Below are positions 1 to 14,500 of a stretch of DNA of 64,000 nt, one piece after another. Every line of letters begins with the position of its first letter. The first letter of the stretch is position 1. The stretch is from the NCBI GenBank assembly GCA_037043235.1, contig JAWRVZ010000076.1, positions 1,922,001-1,986,000 on the forward strand, written 5' to 3'. The position numbers and the translations under genes were made by a program. This DNA comes from Rhodeus uyekii. Taxonomy: Eukaryota > Chordata > Actinopteri > Cypriniformes > Acheilognathidae. Under the pieces are notes generated by a model that was given only the letters and a program-made list of their open reading frames with translations, did no database searches and was not told the DNA's origin.

Positions 1-1600
1 CTTCACCTTGTCACTTTTCTGCTACCACTCAGCACAGCGTGGTGGCATAGAAAGAGCCCAACTAGATCAAACCTTATTGGCATACTGTTTGTGTCTGCAT
101 AGCTTTGTAGCCCCATGTGTTGGATAAAGTAATACTCTCAAGCTTTGGTGATAGATGCTCCCTCGGATCAGCTAAAGGGGAAAAACTATCTGCCTTTGTA
201 GTGCCTTTTGAAAATGTCATGTTTTTAATTATAATTGTTTGTGTGTCTCTGATTGGTCTTGGGATGACCAAAAACTGATCCGTCAACATTGAAATGCCTG
301 AAATTGACATTCGAAGCCCTTCTAAAGGCGGTTTAATAATTGTCCCAAGAGAACACTTTATGATAAAGCCGTTCTGCATGTGTGATCTGAGAAGGTCTTG
401 TGCATTATTCTGTTTTTTGATGGTCAACAACATGAAGTCAATTTGTTAAGCATTTAAGGTTCTTTTTGTAGTTTATTTAAGTAACTGTGCACTTTTTCTG
501 GTCACTTCAGTGCTTTGTAATTATCTGATAACTATATTTATGATTCTTTTCTCTTTTTTACATAATATTGACTTGCAAAAATGTACAGATTTTTGTCAAT
601 GTTTTTAAATGCATCTATTGAAGTCATATTATTGATTACTCAATCACTTGAAAGAATATGCACACAGAATGAAGGGGGAAGGGTTTGTCTATATTCCAAT
701 GGTGCAATTGGAAAAAGTCTTCTTTTCACCTGAAGTATTATACAAGTGAAAATGTATTTGTGTCAGATACATATTGTCTGATGACATTGCTTTTTGAAAA
801 GCATACCTGCTTGACATGTTATTCTTCATTGTCGATTGCCAGTTACCCTTTTTGATTCTCAATAATGTATGGTTATAAAGTAAACAATGTTTTCAGTGAA
901 ATGTTTGTGGCAGATGTGTTACATCATGGGTAAATGGCACTAAATAGCGTTGATCCGTGTTTGTGCATGATTAACACATGAATTATCACTTGAAGGAATA
1001 TGCATAAACTCTCACAACCTGATATGTTTGCTTTATCAGCTATTCTCAGGAATACAGAAGGTCCTCTTAATCGATCCATACAATGCAAACCCATATAACA
1101 TGAAACACAAGCTATAAACTTCCTGTAGATCTCTTGGTTGTGCTTTCTTCCCTAGCATAATAGAAGCATAGCCATATCAGGGGGAATGAGTTCATTTTAC
1201 AGTATTATGTAAGTATGTAACATTGTGCATTAAATAAGTTACCATATACTGAAGGCTGAAATTGTCAAACCAATGAAGTTCGTTCTCTATTTAGAATGTG
1301 TTTATAGATTTCCTTTTTATATGAGTCTTAAAATGTGTGCCTTTTTAAGATAAGAGGAAAAGGTTGTACAGCTCAATCTCATGTCAATGACAAACTCTTG
1401 TTATTTATAGCAACATTTTTATCATGACAAATTTCCCATCCTGTTGAACTAAGTAATAGCCTAATAGATTGTTGCAGCAATAGCCACACATTTAACAATA
1501 CTGTACTGTAGATTTCAAAGACAGACCAATAACATCTTAAGTACATTACGGTGGAGGCATGTGGACCGTTTAAGGTCATTGTAACGTAATATCATGGTTT
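1..1600. other. Upstream intergenic stretch, no gene recognised
   Basis: AT-rich DNA with no splice-consistent coding segment that I recognise. The only long open frame is on the minus strand at 74-433 (119 codons); its translation resembles no family I know. If the synteny seen in mammals holds, a neighbour of sap130 could end to the left of this window, so some of this may be untranslated sequence of that gene. Confidence 0.4.
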
Positions 1601-1960
1601 ATGGCACCATGTCCGTGGCCGGTCAGGCTCACTGTCCTCGAGTGAATTGGAATCTTGTTTAGGGGTCTTTTATTCTGAAAGTCGGGACCGGAAGTGACTT
1701 ACTGAAGCTAGATTCGCATCAATACCAATGGTCGATTTGCCGGGATACGCGGATGGAGAGTACGGGCGTCGTGTTTACGGTAAATCTGGGATTTTGCATT
1801 TGTAAACACAGCAGCGCTGTTAGGATAACGTATTCAACGTGTGCATATTTCTTCAGTTGCAGGGTAACGACCTGTAACGTGCGTCTGAAATTAATAATCA
1901 CGTCTCGTTGAAATGACTCATAAGATTTTTGGGCTACTAGTACTAGCAACCGTGAATGTT
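1600..1960 (+). promoter_or_regulatory. sap130: Probable sap130 promoter with ETS/GABP-type site
   Basis: This interval is visibly richer in CpG dinucleotides than the flanks and lies about 0.5-0.9 kb upstream of the first coding exon. It contains ACCGGAAGTGA at 1687-1697, a strong match to the ETS/GABPA consensus common in TATA-less housekeeping promoters. No TATA box is evident. A non-coding first exon is expected because the coding exon at 2489 is preceded by a splice acceptor, but its exact limits cannot be read from sequence alone. The promoter role is inferred. Confidence 0.45.
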
Positions 1961-2488
1961 TTGTTTTCTAAAACTCATTCTTAATAAAATAAAAAGAACG
2001 ATTATATGGTTATGTACTGATCAGTATTTTTAATTCGACTAAATTTATGTTTTTAACAAGTACATGATAAACTCAGGAGCTCATCTTGAAACAAAAGGTG
2101 CTTTTTCTGCTGTCCTGACAACCGTTAATGTTAGTCAGTTGAGACCAAAAACAATAAAGCCACATTACTTAATATGGTTATAACCCTAGTAAACATATTT
2201 GAATGAAATGACTATTGCGAGGAATATCACTACCTGATATTTGTAGAAAATTCTTTCAGTTGGTTTATATTCGTGGTTTATTTAACTTTAATATATCTTA
2301 TTATTGGGTTCATATTGTAATGTATATTAGGTAAACGTTTGGAAAACCTATTCCATGCTAAAGTTATTGACCGCATTGGTTGTATTTTGGATAATCAATT
2401 CAGCAGCCAGTGTAATGTGCTCTGTGTTTGAAGTAAACACATTTTTCTTTTGTGCTGCATTATGGCCTTTTTATGTTCTGCTTTTTAG

Positions 2489-2511
2489 GAAGAACGTGAG
2501 AAGTTGTGAAG
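2489..2511 (+). other. sap130: 5' UTR part of the first coding exon of sap130
   Basis: A polypyrimidine tract ending in AG at 2487-2488 precedes the exon; 23 untranslated bases precede the ATG at 2512. This implies at least one upstream non-coding exon. Confidence 0.6.
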
Positions 2512-5500
2512 ATGAGTTCTCAGCAGTATCCACGTCCAGGACTGCCATCTGGCTTGGGACAAGGACAAACACCAGGCAGTAACACTACAGGACTTCCAGG
2601 AAGTCAAAAGAATACAGGTTGAAGACCCTCTGACTTATGCAAACTAGTATTAAACAAACTAAACATTTATTTCACCACCAATGTAATTTTTGTTAGTTGA
2701 GTTACATTTTTCACCCAGAAATTACAATTCTGTCATTACTTCTGTTATTCCATACCCGTAAGACTTTTGTTCATCTTTGGAACACAAATGAAGATCTTTT
2801 TGAAATCTGAGAGGTTTCTATCACTCCATAGACACCTATGGAGACAACGTTGGTCACCCTTTAAAAAGTTCATAAAGATATTGTAAAACTACTCCATATG
2901 AATTGAGTGGTTTAAACCAAATTTTCTGAAGATACTTGATCATTATATTGTGATGAACAGATTTAATTGAGTCTTAACATAAAAAGACGAATGAACCTCA
3001 TTTTTTCTTGCGGAAGCTCAAAAGTTTTCTGTGTGACACGAGAATTAACTTTATTGGTTCTTGCAGAAGCTCAAACGTTTCTGCGTTTCATACGAGAATG
3101 AACCTCGTTAGTTCTTGCGGAAGCTCAAACGTTTCTGCGTAACACAAGAATGAACCTTATTGGTTCTTGCGGAAACTCAAATTGTTTTGCGTAACACAAG
3201 AATGAACCTCATTGGTTCTTGCGGAAGCTCAAACCTTTCTGCATAATAAGAATGAACCTCATTGGTTCTTGCACATCAAGCAAATTAATGAATGTTTACA
3301 TTTAAATAAAAGCCTAAATTCAATCTGTTCATCATATAGAAGGATTGTGTCTCTTCACAAAACCATGATACTTTGTTGAAAGTTCAAAACTATACTGTGT
3401 TTATTTGACATAAAAAATATTTTGTAACATAATAAACATCTTTACTGTCACTTTTTATCAATTTAATTGCTGACCCTAAACTCTTGAGCCGACTCAAGTA
3501 AATTTGAATAAAAGTACCGGTAGTGTAGTTGAAAATGGACCGGTGGTTGAAAACCTCAGTGTCAAATGTAGATAACAAACAAGCCTGTGAATGTCATTAA
3601 ACACTTCACATTGTTAATCATGATTTAATGTGGTTTCATTAAGGAGGACATGAAGACTCTAATCATGCTCCACGTGAACTGATGTCCAGCGGAGCCACAG
3701 CATTCAGAGATGACAAGCAGGAGACAGTAGTGGTGCGACCCTACCCCCAACCCCAGACTCAGGCCCTTCCCCATGGAACAGCTCCGACTCTGCCCCCTCC
3801 TCTCCCTCAGCACCTCCCCATCCAGCCAGGCACGCCTGTCTCTGTGTCAGCAGCACCATCCCACCTCCCTCAGGGTCTTTCCTTGGCCTTCACTGAGGGT
3901 CCTCTGAAGGTACAGGAGTTTGGGACCTTCGATAAGTCCCTTCTGTTTATAAAGCTGATCGCTTGTGACCAAGAAACACAGACAACAGAGCAGAATGGCT
4001 GTCTATGAAGTAAATGTATAGAATTCATAGAACGTTAAACAAATGAAATATTTACGCCTATATAGCTGCTGCGTCCAAGCTGATAAGCAAAATGTGGATT
4101 GAATTGAGTGCGCAGCAACATAAGCACACAAGCTTGTCAAGCACACATCCCTTTTTCACAGGCATGGCTGGAAAGTTTGTAGTTAGGTTGGGTATGGTAA
4201 AATGAGGAGCATATTACTAATGCTAACTGATGCTAAAGCGAGAGATATTCTTAATTGCTGATCATTCACTCAGCACACATGCGTAAATGAACCGTGCAAG
4301 TAAAAACATGAGCTGTAACAATTTATGTATAATGAGTGGTTCCCTACATTATTACAGGAAGGCGGTACAGTAATCACACGAAGCGTGTGTCCAGAATGTT
4401 GCTTCAGACAACGAGCAAATAGCAAGTAAATTGAGTTCACTTGAAAATATTGTGTGTGAATGAACAAATTCACACAAAACTGTCAAACTGCCCATAAGCA
4501 ATTATCCTAATGAAACATAGTTAATTATGTCTTAAGTGAATGTTATAAGTTAAAAACAAGCGTGGAAAAGTATGTTGGATATGTGCAGCTCTTAAAGAGA
4601 CAGCAGCCTGAGGACAGAGAAAAACACTGGTTGGGCCCTGCTGGAGCAGCTCTAAATATTCACTGAGATATTAAATTAAAGATAGCTGAAATCATGATAG
4701 AGCAATAAAATGAACAGCGAAAGGAACACTAACTCCTACTACACATTTTAACAGGCATAATTAGGCATGAGAATAACTGAAGGAAATATCTAATTGCTAA
4801 GCCAACTAATTCGATTCATATTATTTTGGTTTCTCTGCCAAATATTTTTTTTAAATGGAATGAAAATACAGGTATCAGTGCTCTGTATTGACAAGTCCTA
4901 AAAATAAAAGTATCAGTACAGGACTCGTTCTGGAAAAAACTGGTAACTGTGCATCCCTGGTAATAAAAGGCATGTCCATAGTTTCATACATCACTGTTCT
5001 CTTTACTCCAGTCTGCCCTGAAGACAACCATGCCTAGCCGTGTGATCGCTCCTGCACCTGTGTCAACACAAGGACACCTCACCCTCCCCTCTAAGGTGCC
5101 TGGTCATATCACTGCTACCATGGAGTCTACACAGGCCTCTGGTATTCCTGTCGCCACCATCAGTGGTCAGCAGGTTGGTAATAGTTTTAGATCATTTGTG
5201 TCTTAATGATAACTGAACATTTTTTTGTAATTAATTGTAAATTTTTCACACATTGCATACAAATTGTAATATATGTTTTAGATTTATTAACAGTTTTGAG
5301 TATTTGTATTCAGTGGATAATAATAATTGTTAATTCATTTAATATTGGATATTTTGTTGAACGCTAGTGCATTTAGATTAGTGTGGTTAAAAAAAATTAT
5401 TAGGTATTTTATTTTCTTTCGCAAAAAGTACAATGTACACACGCTGGATAAGATTCAAGGGCTCACATAGGTTCAGTGATCCCTCGTTTATCGTGGTTAA

Positions 5501-8500
5501 TGTGGACCCGGAACCCCACGCGATAGGTGAAAATCTGCGAAGTAGGATTGCCCGCCCCCCCCCAGTGTGTGTAGGTGCCAGAACGTTTAAAATATGTATA
5601 TTTATACTTTAAATATATTTTAATAAAATCTATTTAATTATAAAACCTTAATATTATACATTTACTCTCTCTCTCTCTCTTGTACGAAACGTATTATGGT
5701 GCTCTACACTCATCAATGACAGTTGTATCTTGAGAATTGACAGCAATGACGACGATGACAGACGGTTTGATGTTCGATGAATATGATGAATGATGATGAT
5801 GATGATGGTGTTACTGCACTGGTATAATGAGGCCTTTAAATCAGTTCGGGAAGCGCCTCATCATCAGATATCGGCGCTGTATCGTCAACATTTGCTTCTG
5901 AGAGCGGCGAAGAGGCTCCCACTCCACTCGTGCTCTCATTCGTCGATCTTGCACCGGGAACCAATCACGTGTCTTGTCTGAGTGCCCGTGGGTGTGTACA
6001 AAGCCTCTGAGAGAAGTTTCTCTCTTTGTCTGGCATCCTGGGAAACCGTTTATCTCGCATCACAATGAAGCAATGCTGCTTTCCGCAATACGGCTGCTGA
6101 TATGGCGGTATTTTTAAATGTTTATTTTTCAGTGAATATTTTTGAAAAATCTGCGATGCACTGAGGCCGCGAAACTTGAACCGCGAAGTGGCAAGTGATT
6201 ACTGTATTTTGTTGCTGGTGTTTTTATATTTCTATTGATAATTCTTAGAATTTATAGATTTGAATTATTTTTTTCTTTTTCTCACAATAAGGGTCACACT
6301 GGTAACCTGCATCATGTAATGACGAATGTGCAGATCATCCGCAGTGGAGCCCCTGCACTGCAGTTTGGATCCTCCACTGCTCCTCAGCATCCTTTCACCT
6401 CCCATTTACCCAGAGGTGAGTAAAGATATATCTCATATCAAACTATTTTGTGTTGTCGTGTGTTTGTGTTGACTGATTTTGTTCTGTTGTCACAGGAGCG
6501 GCTGCTGCGGCTGTGATGTCAAGCTCCAAAGGAACCACAGTGCTGAGACCAGCATCCGGTCCGAGCTCTGCAACAGGGCAGCCTACAGTCCAGCACATTA
6601 TCCATCAACCAATTCAGGTTAATACATCTAATGAATTTTGGGATCTATGTTAAACAGATTAATCTACAAAGCCTGATGCATTTCATACATCTATCTGTGT
6701 TACAGTCTAGACCTATAGTCACTACCTCTACGGCTGTGCTGCCTACAGTAGTGGCTCCAGTGACTGCCACCAGACCTCAGTCTCCAATCATCTCCACAGT
6801 GGCTGCCCACTCTGGAGACATGCTACATGGGTAAGATGCATCCACTTTAGATCAAGCACATGCACTGAATTTATAGTAGTTGAACTGTAGAAAATGATTT
6901 TCTTTCTGGATTGTAGTCGTTCAGCGGTGACGATCCACCCACCCCAAGCGACCTTGAGTATCCAACGGCCTCCGCCCTCACGTGACACGCCAACGAGGAT
7001 CACCCTGCCCTCCCACCCTGCCATTGCTGCTCAGAAAGCCCTTCCTCACTCTGTTGCACAGGTTGAAACCATTCTGCCCCCTCCTTTTTAAAATATTTTC
7101 AAAAAATACCAAGCATAAGGAAAGTCATACCTCTTTTTTCTTCTGTTGTAGAAGCCTATTTTCAGCACTGTGACGCCTGTTGCTGCCGCAACAGTGGCTC
7201 CAATTCAGGCCACCAATTCTGCACCATCACCCACTACTACAGGTGATAAATATATTCAACACACTTGTGATTCAGAATCATATATACCGTATTTCCCCGC
7301 ATATAACCCGCAGATGCAGATAATTCACACCCTCATATAGCCCGCAGGTTTTGTGTAAAAAATTGTTGGCATAACCCGCACCCATACATTTATGAAGTTT
7401 TTTGTGTAAGTTCACATTTTGAATTTCGAATGTTGTTTGCATGACGTCAATTATTCATAACTGTTCAGGCTCGGTACGCAGTGCTTGTGCGCGAAATTCA
7501 AACAATAAGAAAACAAACACAAGTCAGAATCAGAACAAAAAGAAAAAGCAGTCTCTCCCGCTGTGCAGCAGCACGTCCCTTAAGAAGCGTTTTCTACAGG
7601 TGTTGATCATCGGATGAGATTAGAAGAGCCCGCCCTCATGGCAGCACAGCCAATCACGTCGTCTTGCATGATTGACAGGTCAGACAGCCTATCAGCGCCA
7701 GCTGTCAGAGTGATAGTACAAGCTCCAGAGACAACAACCCTCGCAAGAAAGAAAAACAGAATAACGCAAAAAAAACGTAGGTCCTTAGGGACGTAACAAA
7801 TACAGTAATACCTTGAGATATGAGCATCTCTACATACGAGTATTCCAAGATACGAGCAAGCCTTGGGGCAGATTTTTGCTTCTAGATACGAGTACATTTT
7901 CGAGATACGAGCACATGTACTGACGCCGATGCCGGCGCACTTTCACTTCAGTGTTAACTGATTTGTACGCGTCGCCCTATTTTGTTCATTATTCTTCATA
8001 ACAGCGATGAGCTCTAAGAAAGTGAGTGGTAAGGATGGTAGTGAGAAGCGCGTGATGACCATGGAAATTAAGCATGAAATTGTCGATAAATATGGCTGTG
8101 GCGCCGCATGAGTGATCTAGCACTATCTAGCATTATTTTTAAAGGGAGACCGAAACAAATCTCCCTCGATAGGTATTCCGTTAAAAGGTCTTCGCCAAGT
8201 GAAAGTGATGGTAGTCAGGCGAAAAAAGGGAAGAAAACAAACAAAACAATAATATAAAATAGAAAAGTTACAAAAAATACATAAGCCAAGTTCAGATATG
8301 TTAATTTAAGTTTACGTAAGTTACGTAGTGTTCGTGTAAGGTACGATACGGAATCAAGTGTCGATGTACCAACCCCCTCCTCCGCACCTGCCGCTACTGT
8401 CTGTCTTCTGTCTGTAAAAACGTATAATTTAAACCACATTTTATTTGATATCACACAAATCCTTATACTGTATACCTGTACTATAATTGTTTGTGATTAT

Positions 8501-11500
8501 GTGTATACCAATAAAAAACATGTTTTCTTCCGTTGTTACGGATCTGGAACGGATTAATTTGTTTTCTATTATTTCTTATGGGAAAACATGATTCTAGATA
8601 CGAGCAATTCGAGTTACGAGCTCCACCCTGGAACAGATTATGCTCGTATCTCGAGGTATTACTTTATATTGAAATATTATAACACGTATAAAATGTGTGA
8701 TATAGCCCGCACCACCTCCTGCGGGGTCTGTAAAGTCTGGTGTAACCCGCGGGTTATATGCGGGAAAATACGGTACACATCGCATTGACTATGATGTTTA
8801 CAGATGTATTATAGTACTAAGGATCTAATGTGTTATTTTAACAACTTTTTTTAAAGGCTCCACCCCACATACTCAGTTATCCAGTAGCAACATTGTCACT
8901 ATGACGGTGGCCTCCCATTCCTCTCATGCCACAGCAGTGACTACTTCCACCATCCCTGTGGGTAAGTTGTCTCTAACTCATCTGCTATGGGATTGTTTTT
9001 ATTTCTATTACCACAGAAGTATAGGTATATTGTCTAATATTATAAAGGGGATTGCACTCCAGATGAGAAGCGCTGCATCGTGCCACATCTTTTAAAACAT
9101 TTGAGTGTAAGCACACTACTTGGTGTGTGTTCCCAGCAGACAGATCAGGAAGCTGTTCAGAATCCTGCCGCATCACTAACAGTTTTTAAAATAAATTGCA
9201 TTATATCTGTTCCAAATCATCAATAATACATCAATAGTACATAACTGACTTCACCCTGTGCTGCAAGATTAGTTTTATGTATTTCAGGTTGAATAAAGTC
9301 TAAACATATGGGAAAAAATCAATAATAAATGTAGCACTTTCTAGTTTTTGCTCTGTTGTGAATACATTAACTATCCTGTGCCTGTGAAGGTCACACACTT
9401 CAGTTGATTTTAATAACATAGAGAAGTGTAGCATATGGAGCCTGGCACGTGACATGCAGGAAAAAAAGGAAAATTGTGTGCAATAAAATGTAACAAAATA
9501 ATAAAATAAAACAAATACAATTTGTTTTTCTAATCGTGTGCACAGTATAATTTGTTGCCAATATAATTAGTTTCCATGATTAATTAACGTGACCACATTT
9601 TAGCAAAATGAGTGAAATAATTATTTTATGCGCTTGATGTAGTAAATCAAGGAAATTAATTATTTTTTTGATCAAATAAATGCAGTCTTGGTGAGCATAA
9701 GAGACTTCTTTCAAAAACAAAAAAGTTTACCAACCCATAAACATTTGATCAGTAGTATATTATGCGTTTTTTTCTTTTATAGCCAAGATTAATCACAATT
9801 TGTGAAACCACTATTGTCACTTTATTTTTGTTTTGATTTCAGAGATATATACATAGATTTAGATGTGTGCACATCACAACAGATTATTTTAATCCTTTAA
9901 ATCTAGTTGAATAACTGATGTCTTTTACATTTTTAAACAGAGTATTTTTTTTGCATTGTTTTTGCTAGCATAATTCCAGGAAAATGTTTGCTTGTAAAAT
10001 GGTTACATTTTTACCTGAAGGAATTTATTTGTTTGTTTTGCTCCCTGTCACATTTAGCTAAAGTTGTTCCGCAGCCCAACACACACATATCACCACGAAT
10101 CCAGTCTGAATACACTGGAGAAAGGGGCAACCTCATTCCTATCTCTGGTCATCGCTCCTCTCCTAACCCCATCACCATGGAGAACCGTTCTGACAACAGG
10201 TATATATCCTCTCCATTCAGTATATTAAAGAAATTATGCTCCTTTCAGTGTACTTTACATTTAAAATGTGTTTATGGCCGCAAACTGGCAATCTCCAGAT
10301 CAGGTTCATTCTGTTTGACCTGGTTTTAATAGAGTTTTTTATGGCTTCCCACAGACAATCTGTTCCAGTGCAGTTTCAGTACTTCCTGCCTACCTACCCA
10401 TCAGCACCATATCCTCTGACCCACACTTACACCCCTATCACCAGCTCTGTGTCATCCATACGCCCGTATCCAGGTACCAAGTGCTGCTTAAATTAAAATC
10501 GCATTAAGCTAACTGACTTTCCTGTAAGGGAAACTTTTGATTGAAATTGGTGGGTTCTAATTAATTTTGTCTTTAGCTTATTAACATTTGTTTGTCTTGT
10601 GGACACAGTTACTGCTCAGGCGCCCAGTGCAGCCATGCCTGCCCAAGCCGGTGTAGGAGTTGCATCTGCAGTTCATCTAAACTCCATGCAGCTGATGACA
10701 GTGGACCGCATCACGCAGATCAACACTCAGAACATCCAACCGGCTGCCATAGCAGCGCAGGGCATCCAGCCCACACCCATCCCAGCCCAGGGTCTCCATA
10801 CGTCTGCCCAAATCACCACCACAAGCATTCAGCCTACACAAGTCAACCAACAACAACCCCCAACAGAATCTAAAGCTTCAGGTGAGAAGCCACAGATTAC
10901 ATTAGGGCCCACCTCTAGTTCTCTGCATGTGTTCATACCAAACAACTGCATAAAACCGGTCTTAAAGTGAAATCGTTGTGATGAGTGTTTTTCTATGGTG
11001 TTTTTCTTCAGTTGTACTGGCTGATGGTTCTACTTTAGTGGCTAACTCTATTAGCAATGCGTTCAACAACAGTCAGCCTGTCACCACTGTAGCCCAGACG
11101 CACAATCAGAGTGCCAACGCTGGAACCCCCTCCCTTGTGACGTCCCCTCGACCCAGCATTCTGCGCAAGAAACCTGCCAATGAAAGGTAAACTTTCTTAA
11201 CAGTATTGCTCATATGTAAATCTCACTATGACATGTCCTGATCATATTTCACCCCAAAAGTACAGACAAAAATAGTACATATATATAGTAGTACAATGTT
11301 TTTTCATTTGTAAAATAATTTTCCACCCAAGTATTAGTATGTGTAATGCAAAAGCAGTTTGAATTGCTTGCAGTAATGAAAATCATCTTGTCCAGACTTA
11401 ATGATTTATAAAAAGATAAACAAATTACAACAAACAATTTAAATATTTTTACACATAAAAATAAATTTTCACATTATAGAAGGTGGCATTGACAAATTGC

Positions 11501-14500
11501 TTATTAATTATCTTTACGATAGTGGCACAATGAAAAACCAAAATTTAGTAAAAAAATGTTTTACCTTTTCTTTAGTTTCGATATATTTTTCTCTCTGAAT
11601 TTGGTGGGAATTATGACCAACACTTTTCTTGTTCATGAGAGTCAGTGTTGAAACTTTTAATAGTTTTATTTAACAATGACCATGCTTACTTTAATCTCCT
11701 GTAGAAAGATTCTAAATGACGTTCTACTATATTTTAGTTGAAAAAAAAGAACTAACTTCTCATTATTCAACCATCTCTTTGATTTATTAAAGTGCTACTG
11801 TTCGGAAGAACCTGATCCCAAGTCAGCTCAGTGACTCCACGACCCCCAGATTTGATGGACACATCAGGAGTGCGTCAGGATCACCTCGTCCTGCAGGGTA
11901 TGACGTATTCAAATTGATTTTGAGATCTTTAGGATTATTTAGCACATTTATCCTACTCTTTGTCGCATGGTCTTAAATTGCAACTCAGCTTTATAAACAC
12001 TAAATCTCCAAACCTTTTGGCAGAGTTAAGCACAAACCTGACATCCACATGAGCCTCGCTCCATCAGTAGCTGCGGCAATAGAGGCCATTCCTAGCCAGG
12101 GAAATGAACAGCAACCCCAACATGTAGGACCACCTCCATCCCAGATGGCCTCTCAGCCTCTTCCCTCCCTCCTGACATCGGCTACGCCTCCCTCTCAGCC
12201 CACTCCTGCTCTCTCAGCCATACCCACTGCCATGGCAGTTACCCCGCCAATCCCCTCTATGGCCAATGTAGTGGTCCCACCCACTCAGCCAGCAGCCAGC
12301 TCCACTACAGCATGTGCCATCAGCTCCGCCCTCCCAGAGATGAATATCAAGCAAGAGGCGGAGCCTATGGATACTACAAAACCAGGTGAGGTTTTACACT
12401 AGTAGTCAATCTAAATATTAGCTATATATTATTCAGTTCTATATTGTGTGTAAACTGAAACATTGAAAAGATAATGATGTGATGCATCAGAGAGACACTT
12501 ATGAAGCTCTTGAAGTATCAACTAATGAAGTGGTTTCTTTCACCTCAAACTCTCTCAGTAGCATCAGGGCCAAACAGTGGTGCACAGATTTTGGCAGTGC
12601 CTCCTTCAGACATCACCCTAGGAGCATCACCCAGAAAGAAGCCCCGCAAACAGCAGCACATCATCTCCACTGAGGAGAGTGAGATGATGGAGACCAACAG
12701 CACAGATGAGGAGAAATTTCCACCCAAACCTCTCAGCCTGCGTGCAGAGAAACGCAAGTCCCCTCCAAAGGAATACATCGGTAAGTTTCATTACCATGAT
12801 GCTGTTTCTTTAAGGTTTTTAGAAACTGGAGATGTTTTACCAAGATCAAGTAAGGTTCGACAAATCTGAGCGTTTTCGACAATTAGCACAATCAGGTCGT
12901 CTTCTTTCATTGGAATTATTTCATATTGTTAGAATCAACATAACTTAAATTCTCTACAACAAAGACTGATAATCGGAGTTTTCACTTTATAGTGTTATGA
13001 GTGGAATGGATTTTTAGGTACTACATATACCAAAATTGTTAGAATTTTTATTTTTTTATTTTTTGTTATCTAGTTCCCATCTGAAACTTTCGATCCTGGT
13101 CTGGCTAGATTCGGTCTCGTTTCGATATTTATAGGCTTTTCTTTTTTTTCCACACACAATACTTCAGATCTTCAGTTATAGACTTGTGCATTCTGCTGTT
13201 ATTAAATAATTATATTTTGTATTATTATTAAATAAGTAATTTCTTTCTCCCACCTCCTGTGCACATATCAGTATCTTCCCTCCTGCATCGGCACTTTAGT
13301 TCAAAAACCTGTCCTGTGTCGCACTCTATTGCAGACCTCTAATGTATAGAATAATTGTTTTGTTTATATTTTATAGTGTGTGTGTGTGTATAAATAGAAT
13401 CTGCATTAATTCACTAGTCAAGCCACCTTTATTTATATAGAGCTTTATACAATACAGATTGTTTTAAAGCAGCTTTACAGGGATAAGCAGGAAAATAATG
13501 ATTCAATGATGCAAACAGAATAATATTTTCTATTAAATTCTAGCTTTTTAAGCTCTAAAAAGGCAATAATAATAAGTTATAATTGAGTTTCAATATTCAG
13601 TATTCGGTTCAATATCTGTGTACAGTTCATCAATAATGGGATGAAGGATGAGTTAATCTATAAAGCAGCTCTGGAGATAAAATGATCCACATCCACATAC
13701 GGTTAAATTATAATTCAGTGTCCAGCAATTACTACAATGATACTTCCAACTGTGTTTAGTTAAACATTTTGGATTTATTGTCTAATCTGAACATCTTAAG
13801 ATTCCTTAATGCCTTCTACTTGTGGAAGTCAATCAACCTTTGTTCTACACAGTACGTTATGAAATGGTGTGGAGTGTCGTAACATAATTGAACAGACGCC
13901 AAATGTAATAACATTAACATAAGATAAACCCACATGTTGATAAAGATCAGAATCAACTGTAGTTTTGCCTAGCTGTAATTTTGACTTATCAAAATTGTAC
14001 TGAAACCGTTTCAGTACAGCACATTGTGGCTCCTGTAATGCCAACGTATTCTAGCGTATCTGTTTCACTGCAGATGAAGAGGGAGTTCGGTATGTTCCAA
14101 CCCGAGTTCGGCCTCCGGTCACTCTGCTGCGCCACTACCGCAACCCCTGGAAGGCGGCGTACCACCACTTTCAGAGATACAGCGACATCCGTGTCAAGGG
14201 TCAGTCTAGGCTTATCTCACAGTATCTTATTGTCAATTTTGCATTAATACAATAAACAGTCTGTCGTCAATCATTCATTAATACCAGCTTGTGGTATCCA
14301 ATCAGAGGACAAGAAGGGAACCCTGCAAGATGTGGCCAATCAGAAGGGAGTGGTGTGCAGAGCCCAGGGTTGGAAAATTCATCTCTGTGCAGCTCAGCTC
14401 ATGCAGCTGGTAAAACTTTCTCTGAGGCTTTTAAATAGTTCACAGGAACCAGCATTCAATTCAGTCAGAACAGTGGATGTGTCAAGCTTCTGAATGAATG

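Larger units (their letters stand above)
7287..8773. mobile_element. Tigger-like DNA transposon interrupted by a nested element
   Basis: Lies in sap130 intron 8. Its ends are nearly perfect inverted repeats: CCGTATTTCCCCGCATATAA at 7287 and the reverse complement of TTATATGCGGGAAAATACGG ending at 8773, with TA on both sides (7285-7286, 8774-8775). Further copies of the CCCGCA motif recur just inside both ends. Without the insertion at 7803-8664 the element is about 625 bp and has no coding capacity that I can see. Confidence 0.75.

Noticed and set aside
74..433. 119-codon open frame on the minus strand
   Set aside because: No recognised family, no splice or promoter context, and the length is possible by chance in AT-rich DNA. 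Kept only as a candidate to search.
2985..3275. Regularly spaced repeats resembling a CRISPR array
   Set aside because: Units are contiguous with no unique spacers and lie in an intron of a vertebrate gene; it is a minisatellite.
5790..5981. Open frame starting with a run of methionines
   Set aside because: It is the ATG microsatellite inside a Tigger-like element.
7607..7897. Open frames on both strands near 7.6-7.9 kb
   Set aside because: They span the boundary of two transposable elements and have no family resemblance.
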